Assembly: GCA_012512335.1 (NCBI GenBank)
Contig: JAAZEK010000262.1
Span: 1-10,775, forward strand
Length of the DNA: 10,775 nucleotides
Origin: Clostridiales bacterium
GTDB taxonomy: Bacteria; Bacillota; Clostridia; Caldicoprobacterales; DTU083
Direction: 5' to 3'
The position numbers were made by a program, and so were the translations under genes. Shown here in pieces: positions 6,820 to 10,775 of this stretch. Numbering within the stretch: the first letter of the stretch is position 1; each line of letters opens with the position of its first letter. The notes under the pieces were generated by a model, which saw only the letters and a list, made by a program, of their open reading frames with translations, did not search any database and had not been told where the DNA came from.

Positions 6820-7096
6820 GAGAATCCTCCTTAATAATTTAAAAATAATAAAAAGCCACGAAAGACCTGTTTTTATTCTTAAAAACATATACCTTCGTGG
6901 CAAAATTTAATGCAGTATTTAATTTGTTAATACGATGTATTTCACAATGTAATTAATATACATTGCTACGACCTAATACAACTGTAGTATTACTTTCGCT
7001 GTACTTTAAAATAATTTCATATTTTGTACTAAGCGGTTCTAAAGAATTTCTAATTACCATTATTATCGGTAATTTTGTTGACTTCGTGTCAACGTT
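6820..7096 (-). promoter_or_regulatory. Long structured 5' leader of the ECF S-component gene (candidate attenuator or riboswitch)
   Basis: From the predicted transcription start near 7096 to the ATG there are about 277 bases with a chain of perfect or near-perfect hairpins: 7077-7093 (GTTGAC arms), 7052-7074 (AATTACC arms), 6998-7034 (GCT/GTAC/AAAATA arms), 6974-6992 (TAATAC arms), 6945-6965 (CAATGTA arms), then the terminator-like hairpin at 6855-6901. I find no T-box core and no purine, TPP, FMN, cobalamin, preQ1 or folate riboswitch motif that I can recognise. A 35-codon ORF (7060-6953) lies within it but lacks a ribosome binding site. Confidence 0.5.
6841..6901 (-). terminator. Terminator-like hairpin in the leader of the ECF S-component gene
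   Basis: Read on the minus strand, an 8-bp outer stem GCCACGAA/TTCGTGGC (6901-6894 with 6862-6855) encloses an asymmetric internal loop and an inner stem GTTTTT/AAAAAC (6886-6881 with 6874-6869). A T-rich run, TTTTTATTATTTTT (6854-6841), follows directly. The ribosome binding site and ATG of the transporter gene begin about 20 bases later. The position before the gene rather than after one suggests attenuation, but the hairpin could itself be a small ligand-binding fold. Confidence 0.6.
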
Positions 7097-7102
7097 GGCT
7101 TC

Positions 7103-7132
7103 ATTATATATTAATATACCGCTTTAAGTCAA
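7103..7132 (-). promoter_or_regulatory. Predicted sigma-A promoter of the ECF S-component gene
   Basis: On the minus strand TTGACT (7132-7127) and a perfect TATAAT (7108-7103) are 18 bases apart. This is the best sigma-A match I see in the window. It would start the long leader RNA at about 7096. Confidence 0.7.
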
Positions 7133-7171
7133 TGCAAATTACGTTTCTTGCAAATAAGCAGAATACACATT

Positions 7172-7396
7172 GTTGCTGTTCACTGGGAAGTAAAATAATA
7201 AATATATTCCAGTCGCTGTTGCCATCACGAATCAATCTAGAGCTCATCTCAGCTGAAAATACTACACCTTTCAAACTCACTTTGTTCAGACAGTGAAAGG
7301 TGCTTAACGCATTTTCTGCTGATATTCGCTAAGATTGATAATCGTTCCTGCAAAGGCTTCTTCCATATGATTTATTATTTTGCAGTGAACAGTAAC
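7172..7396. repeat. 225-base imperfect inverted repeat (large palindrome)
   Basis: The two arms (about 7172-7273 and 7294-7396) align along their length as inverted copies. GTTGCTGTTCACTG pairs with 7383-7396 (13 of 14). AAAATAATAAAT (7192-7203) pairs perfectly with 7370-7381. TCAATCT (7232-7238) pairs perfectly with 7332-7338. AGCTCATCTCAGCTGAAAAT (7241-7260) matches its partner at 16 of 20. CACCTTTCA (7265-7273) pairs perfectly with 7294-7302. The central loop is 20 bases. It fills most of the non-coding gap between the ECF promoter and the end of the FAD oxidoreductase gene. It could be a MITE-like element, two diverged head-to-head duplicates, or a large RNA hairpin serving as a 3' end. 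Confidence 0.65.
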
Positions 7397-7420
7397 CACA
7401 CATTATACCCATCGGTTAAC

Positions 7421-8761
7421 TTATTCCTCATACAAGGGCAATATACTACGCAATTCATCTACATCAACCTGCCGTGGTGTAATTTTATTTTTGATAGCAA
7501 GTGCAGCTGCAGTACCTGCTGCTTCTCCCTGGGATACAACACAGCCCATGATTCTTGTAGTGCCGTTTGCGTCATGAGTTGCAGATATATTCTTACCTGC
7601 TACAAGTAAGCCCTCTATGCCCTTGGGTAGGAAACAACGATAAGGTATGCTGTAGGAACCCCCGTCCTTTATAAATTGGAAGCTAGTTCTTCCACCCTTC
7701 GGATCATGGATGTCGATTGGATACGCACCACGGGCAACACCATCTGCAAAATCCTTAGCTCCAAGCACATCCTCCCGTGTTATGATGTAATCGCCAATAA
7801 TATTACGTGTTTCTCGGAAACCAACTGGTGCTGTCGATAAAAGCTCAGCATTACGGAAAGCTGGTACATTCTGTTTTATCAACTTAAATACACGCATTAC
7901 ATTGCGACGTTCCGATATTTCTGCCTGGGTAATCTCTTCCGCATCCACTCCTGAAAAACCAACTGATCTGGTAGCATTTAAAGAAATCTCTCCATCTCTA
8001 AATGAGACAGCAGTAAATGTAATTTCTGGTTCACCTTCAACGGGAACAAGATGGCCAGCTAAATGAACCAATGTGGGCTCAGCGCCTTCAATTTTTGCTT
8101 CCTTGATAATTCTGGTATGCCAAGACCCCCATCCTTGCACCGTTTTTCCTTCTTTTAGATCCTTTTGAAGCTGTTCTAAGTCAACTCCACCTATGCGGAA
8201 AAGTATAGAACAGTTCTGCTTAAGTTCATTTTCGATGAAGTCGCCTCCAGCCAAATAAGCCAGATCAGCATCGCCTGTACAATCTATAAAAACATCAGCC
8301 TCATAAGTTTGAAGTCCTGATTTATTAGCAACCTGAACAGCTTTGATTTGGTTGTTCTCCATACTAACATCCGTTATATAAGAATAGAATAGGATGTCAG
8401 CACCGGCCTCCAAAATCATCTCCTGCGCTACATATTTATAATATTCTGGATCGTAGGGAGTCAGAGAGAAACCATACTCATTTGGGGTTTCAGGAGTATT
8501 CCAGTAGGCACCTGTTGCATAACCGAAGCAAGCCCCTTCTTCTTTTAGCCGTTCAATGATCTCACTCATTATTCCATGGTTCACAACCTTGCCATTAGCG
8601 CTTATAATTCCGAGAAATGGTATTCCATAGGCAGCAATTCCTCCCAAATACCCGAATCTCTCAATTACTAAAGTTTTTGCGCCACCTCTAGCTGCCGCAA
8701 CTGCTGCTGCAACACCAGCAGTGCCGCCACCTGCAACTATAACATCATATTTTTTATTCAT
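7421..8761 (-). CDS. FAD-dependent oxidoreductase (FAD_oxidored family)
   Basis: This 446-residue flavoprotein oxidises or reduces an unidentified small molecule, probably in the cytoplasm. The N-terminal dinucleotide-binding motif VAGGGTAGVAAAVAAARGG (9-27) is followed by E34, expected to bind the adenosine ribose. DVFIDCTGDADLAYLAG (156-172) is the second FAD-contact motif. GFRETRNIIGDY (314-325) and LLVAGKNISATHDANGTTR (385-403) are typical of the FAD_oxidored family often found near glycosidase and sugar-use genes. The length is complete. The ATG at 8761 is preferred to the adjacent TTG codon at 8764; GGTGAGGTG lies just upstream. It follows the glycosidase-like gene on the same strand after a 127-base gap that holds a dyad, so it may have its own promoter or be co-transcribed. 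No signal peptide is seen. Confidence 0.88.
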   Translation of the reverse strand: MNKKYDVIVAGGGTAGVAAAVAAARGGAKTLVIERFGYLGGIAAYGIPFLGIISANGKVVNHGIMSEIIERLKEEGACFGYATGAYWNTPETPNEYGFSLTPYDPEYYKYVAQEMILEAGADILFYSYITDVSMENNQIKAVQVANKSGLQTYEADVFIDCTGDADLAYLAGGDFIENELKQNCSILFRIGGVDLEQLQKDLKEGKTVQGWGSWHTRIIKEAKIEGAEPTLVHLAGHLVPVEGEPEITFTAVSFRDGEISLNATRSVGFSGVDAEEITQAEISERRNVMRVFKLIKQNVPAFRNAELLSTAPVGFRETRNIIGDYIITREDVLGAKDFADGVARGAYPIDIHDPKGGRTSFQFIKDGGSYSIPYRCFLPKGIEGLLVAGKNISATHDANGTTRIMGCVVSQGEAAGTAAALAIKNKITPRQVDVDELRSILPLYEE

Positions 8762-8787
8762 CAAAACACCTCACCAAGTATTGTTTA

Positions 8788-8805
8788 CATACATGCCTAT
8801 GTATG
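8788..8805. promoter_or_regulatory. Operator-like dyad upstream of the FAD oxidoreductase gene
   Basis: CATACATGCCTATGTATG has two perfect 7-base arms around GCCT and ends 27 bases before the ATG on the minus strand. It could be a repressor site or a small RNA hairpin. Its sequence differs from the paired palindromes before the NagB-like gene. Confidence 0.4.
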
Positions 8806-8813
8806 AGCTCTAT

Positions 8814-8841
8814 AAGATCCTTCTCTCCGTTCAGGATAAGA
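8814..8841. repeat. Diverged third copy of the dispersed repeat
   Basis: AAGATCCTTCTCTCCGTTCAGGATAAGA resembles the halves at 79-107 and 121-149, with conserved AAGATCCTTC and CTC/TCAGGAT positions. It sits in the gap between the glycosidase-like and FAD oxidoreductase genes. The match is weaker than between the other two copies. Confidence 0.45.
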
Positions 8842-8888
8842 ATAATTACATCTATTTCCTTTGCGACTCCTATTCTACACGAAGCTTA

Positions 8889-10775
8889 TTACAAGGTTAG
8901 AGTACTCCTATAGACGGAAATTTCATGGGATATAACTCTTTCAAGCTGCCCAATTTTCCACTTAATTTTCTCTGGATCTGTAGTATAGCCCATAGCTGGT
9001 TCCCAACCCAAACGAGAATCTGCTTCCACAAGTGGAATTGTATTCTTAGCATTAAGTATTTCGGATTCCGCTATTTTAACTAACTCGTCTAGTATTACAT
9101 TGATTTGCTCCACGTCTTCTTCTATTCTTAATTTCATGTTAAGTTTCCACCAGTTTTTCACATGAACAGCAGTTTTCAAAGTATTTAACATGAACATACC
9201 CAGGTTTAGCATACGTCCGCCAATATGGTGTTTATTTTCAGGAGCGTTTTCTAAAGCCTTTTCTAGAGAATCTATACCCTTTTGCCATAAGTCCATCATC
9301 TTCTGTATACCCCTTAGTTCAACACCAATACGTAATGATACAGGGCTTTGCCTTGGGTCCTCAAAGGGTTCGTAGAAATTTTCGAATAGACGATTACTTG
9401 AGTTTGGAATTTCTAAATCCTTTGATAAAAATTGCTTACTAAAATTCGGATGGAAAATTAATGGATAAGATGGGCCAATTCTAAAAGGTCCGTACTGATC
9501 TTCATTGGTAGGAACATAATGACGAATAGCTTCACTCCAATATTCCCAAGCATCTAATACATCAGGGGCTGCCTTTTCACTAAAATCCCTGACAGCAATG
9601 GCTTTAGCAACTTCCTTACTATCCACTCGTGGTTCCCAAAATGCCCAATTGGTCATTTCAGCTACAAATGAAGGCCACCAACCGTAGTGATGAGATTCTA
9701 CTAACCCTGACAGTCCGTAATCTTTATTAGCCTTAAGAAGGGCATCGTATCTTCTTACCCATTGGAAAGGAACAGGCTCATAGGGTACAACACCAAAATC
9801 CCAAGTTAAACCTGCAGAATTGCTTAAGGTGTATAGGTTCATGTTTTTCTCTTTGGCAACCTTCGCTTCAGAGCTAAAATATTTTCCTGGGCCTTCAAAA
9901 GAAATCGTATAGTCAACACAAACATTAGTAATGCCTTCTCTTTTAATCTGTTCGAACATCTCGAATGTTACCATTAAAGTAATATCATCAGGCAAAGCTC
10001 TAATGAGTTCAAGTCTTTCTTTTTCAGGTGCCCAGCCCCAGTTGTATATCCAAAATACTATATCGGCATCACTCTTGTGTTTTCTAATAACCTTTTTAAT
10101 TAGGTTAACAAAATCGGGATAGTCATAGCAGGGCCACCAACCTGGGCTTGGCTTATCTGCGATAAGACCTTTTTCATCTTTCTCATAATATCTTTTGCCC
10201 GTTGTTCGCTCGTCCTTGCTGGGGAACTCTACAGATTCGCCTACCAGTACCATCCCTTTGGCCTTAGGATAATACTCAAATAAAGTACCATAAATGCCCT
10301 CATAGTATTGTTCTGCTTTAGGATCATCTGGATGTAACGGACTGGCTATATTGCTATATAGATAAACATCTATTCCATAAACTTCTGCTCTCTCGATGAT
10401 ATCATTAATGTCACGACGATCTAACTCCAGCTTATCTACGTTTGAAAACGTAATTACAATAGCATCCATTCCAAAATGCGCTATTGCGTTTAATTGGCTA
10501 TTTGGATATTGTCCAGGGCCCCAGCCTGAATGAATCATTCTAGGCGAAAAAACCGGTTTCCTTATTGAGTCTTGCTCAGATACTATGGGGGCTTCCTTGA
10601 GGTTCATAATACTTTCTAAATAGTAACTGCCTTGAGCTGTACCGCGATCATCATTACCACAAATGATTATACGTTCTTTTTCGCATAGCAAGCGGTAACT
10701 GCTTTTCTCCGATAAATCCTCGCCCATGTCGCCAAGGTCTTCTTTCGTAGCTAGAAGAATGATATTCTTGTCTTC
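8889..10775 (-). CDS. Glycoside-hydrolase-like protein (GH20/GH67-type superfamily), 5' end outside the window
   Basis: The frame stays open to the right edge, so the start lies outside; 628 residues are visible. An internal ATG is at 10727, and residues are numbered from it. The N-terminal part, with CGNDDRGTAQGSYYLE (23-38), resembles the zincin-like domain placed before the barrel in GH20 and GH67 enzymes. A TIM-barrel-like region follows from SPRMIHSGWG (61-70). Conserved-looking acidic clusters are VLVGESVEFPS (160-170), TFEMFE (254-259) and LVESHHYGWWP (342-352), any of which could hold catalytic acids. Many tryptophans and tyrosines fit carbohydrate binding. The last ~150 residues are helical. 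I cannot name the exact family or glycan. Whether it is secreted is unknown because the N-terminus is missing. Tandem TAA stops end the gene, and the FAD enzyme gene follows 127 bases later. Confidence 0.7.
   Translation of the reverse strand, partial: EDKNIILLATKEDLGDMGEDLSEKSSYRLLCEKERIIICGNDDRGTAQGSYYLESIMNLKEAPIVSEQDSIRKPVFSPRMIHSGWGPGQYPNSQLNAIAHFGMDAIVITFSNVDKLELDRRDINDIIERAEVYGIDVYLYSNIASPLHPDDPKAEQYYEGIYGTLFEYYPKAKGMVLVGESVEFPSKDERTTGKRYYEKDEKGLIADKPSPGWWPCYDYPDFVNLIKKVIRKHKSDADIVFWIYNWGWAPEKERLELIRALPDDITLMVTFEMFEQIKREGITNVCVDYTISFEGPGKYFSSEAKVAKEKNMNLYTLSNSAGLTWDFGVVPYEPVPFQWVRRYDALLKANKDYGLSGLVESHHYGWWPSFVAEMTNWAFWEPRVDSKEVAKAIAVRDFSEKAAPDVLDAWEYWSEAIRHYVPTNEDQYGPFRIGPSYPLIFHPNFSKQFLSKDLEIPNSSNRLFENFYEPFEDPRQSPVSLRIGVELRGIQKMMDLWQKGIDSLEKALENAPENKHHIGGRMLNLGMFMLNTLKTAVHVKNWWKLNMKLRIEEDVEQINVILDELVKIAESEILNAKNTIPLVEADSRLGWEPAMGYTTDPEKIKWKIGQLERVISHEISVYRSTLTL

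Larger units (their letters stand above)
6904..7420. other. Gene-free interval between ECF S-component and FAD oxidoreductase genes
   Basis: No convincing protein gene lies in this stretch of more than 500 bases. Its contents are the hairpin-rich leader and promoter of the transporter gene (left half) and the large imperfect palindrome (right half). Short open frames exist on both strands but lack ribosome binding sites and recognisable sequence. Confidence 0.6.

Noticed and set aside
6820..6903. An upstream ATG extending the ECF S component by 28 residues.
   Set aside because: The added segment is encoded by the terminator-like hairpin and T-run, and the ATG at 6819 has a strong ribosome binding site.
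6953..7060. A 35-codon minus-strand ORF (starting MVIRNSLEPL) inside the ECF leader, as a possible leader peptide.
   Set aside because: There is no ribosome binding site before its ATG, it overlaps several hairpins, and I recognise no homology or codon run typical of attenuator peptides.
7104..7247. A 47-codon minus-strand ORF (starting MSSRLIRDGN) running out of the large palindrome.
   Set aside because: There is no convincing ribosome binding site, it overlaps the predicted ECF promoter, and it has no recognisable family.
7075..7296. A 73-codon plus-strand ORF in the same gap.
   Set aside because: It has no ribosome binding site, no recognisable sequence and a low-complexity composition, and it lies across the promoter and one palindrome arm.

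Overview
The window is AT-rich, with strong GGAGG-type ribosome binding sites, TTG starts and short intergenic gaps. It carries a DUF3842 gene, a stand-alone ECF transporter S component and a LiaF-like protein. This suggests a low-GC Gram-positive chromosome, most likely a member of the Clostridia. That placement is an inference from gene content and style; no marker gene is present. I see no tRNA, rRNA, CRISPR array, transposase or phage gene.

Left part (1-4800, minus strand): a promoter and two near-identical palindromes precede a run of three catabolic genes. In order of transcription these are a NagB-like aminosugar-phosphate isomerase/deaminase homologue, an FGGY sugar kinase and a compact cytoplasmic ceramidase-family hydrolase. 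A LiaF-like membrane protein follows. A dispersed hairpin repeat lies beyond it at the left end.

Middle (4800-6900): a short-chain dehydrogenase and a DUF3842 gene lie on the plus strand. DUF3842 runs tail-to-tail into, and overlaps by 50 bases, a minus-strand ECF S-component gene. That transporter gene has a long 5' leader full of hairpins, ending in a terminator-like stem just before its ribosome binding site. Upstream of its promoter lies a 225-base imperfect palindrome of unknown nature.

Right part (7421-10775, minus strand): a FAD-dependent oxidoreductase is preceded by a large glycoside-hydrolase-like protein that runs off the right edge. Short dyads and another diverged copy of the dispersed repeat sit between them.

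Taken together the region looks like an accessory carbohydrate-use locus. The most interesting hypothesis is that the ceramidase-like hydrolase, the FGGY kinase and the NagB-like protein form an undescribed intracellular pathway for an amide-bearing sugar or polyol. In that scheme an amide is hydrolysed, the product is phosphorylated, and an aminosugar-phosphate type isomerisation or deamination follows. The glycosidase-like protein and the FAD enzyme may act upstream of it. The substrate cannot be read from the sequence.
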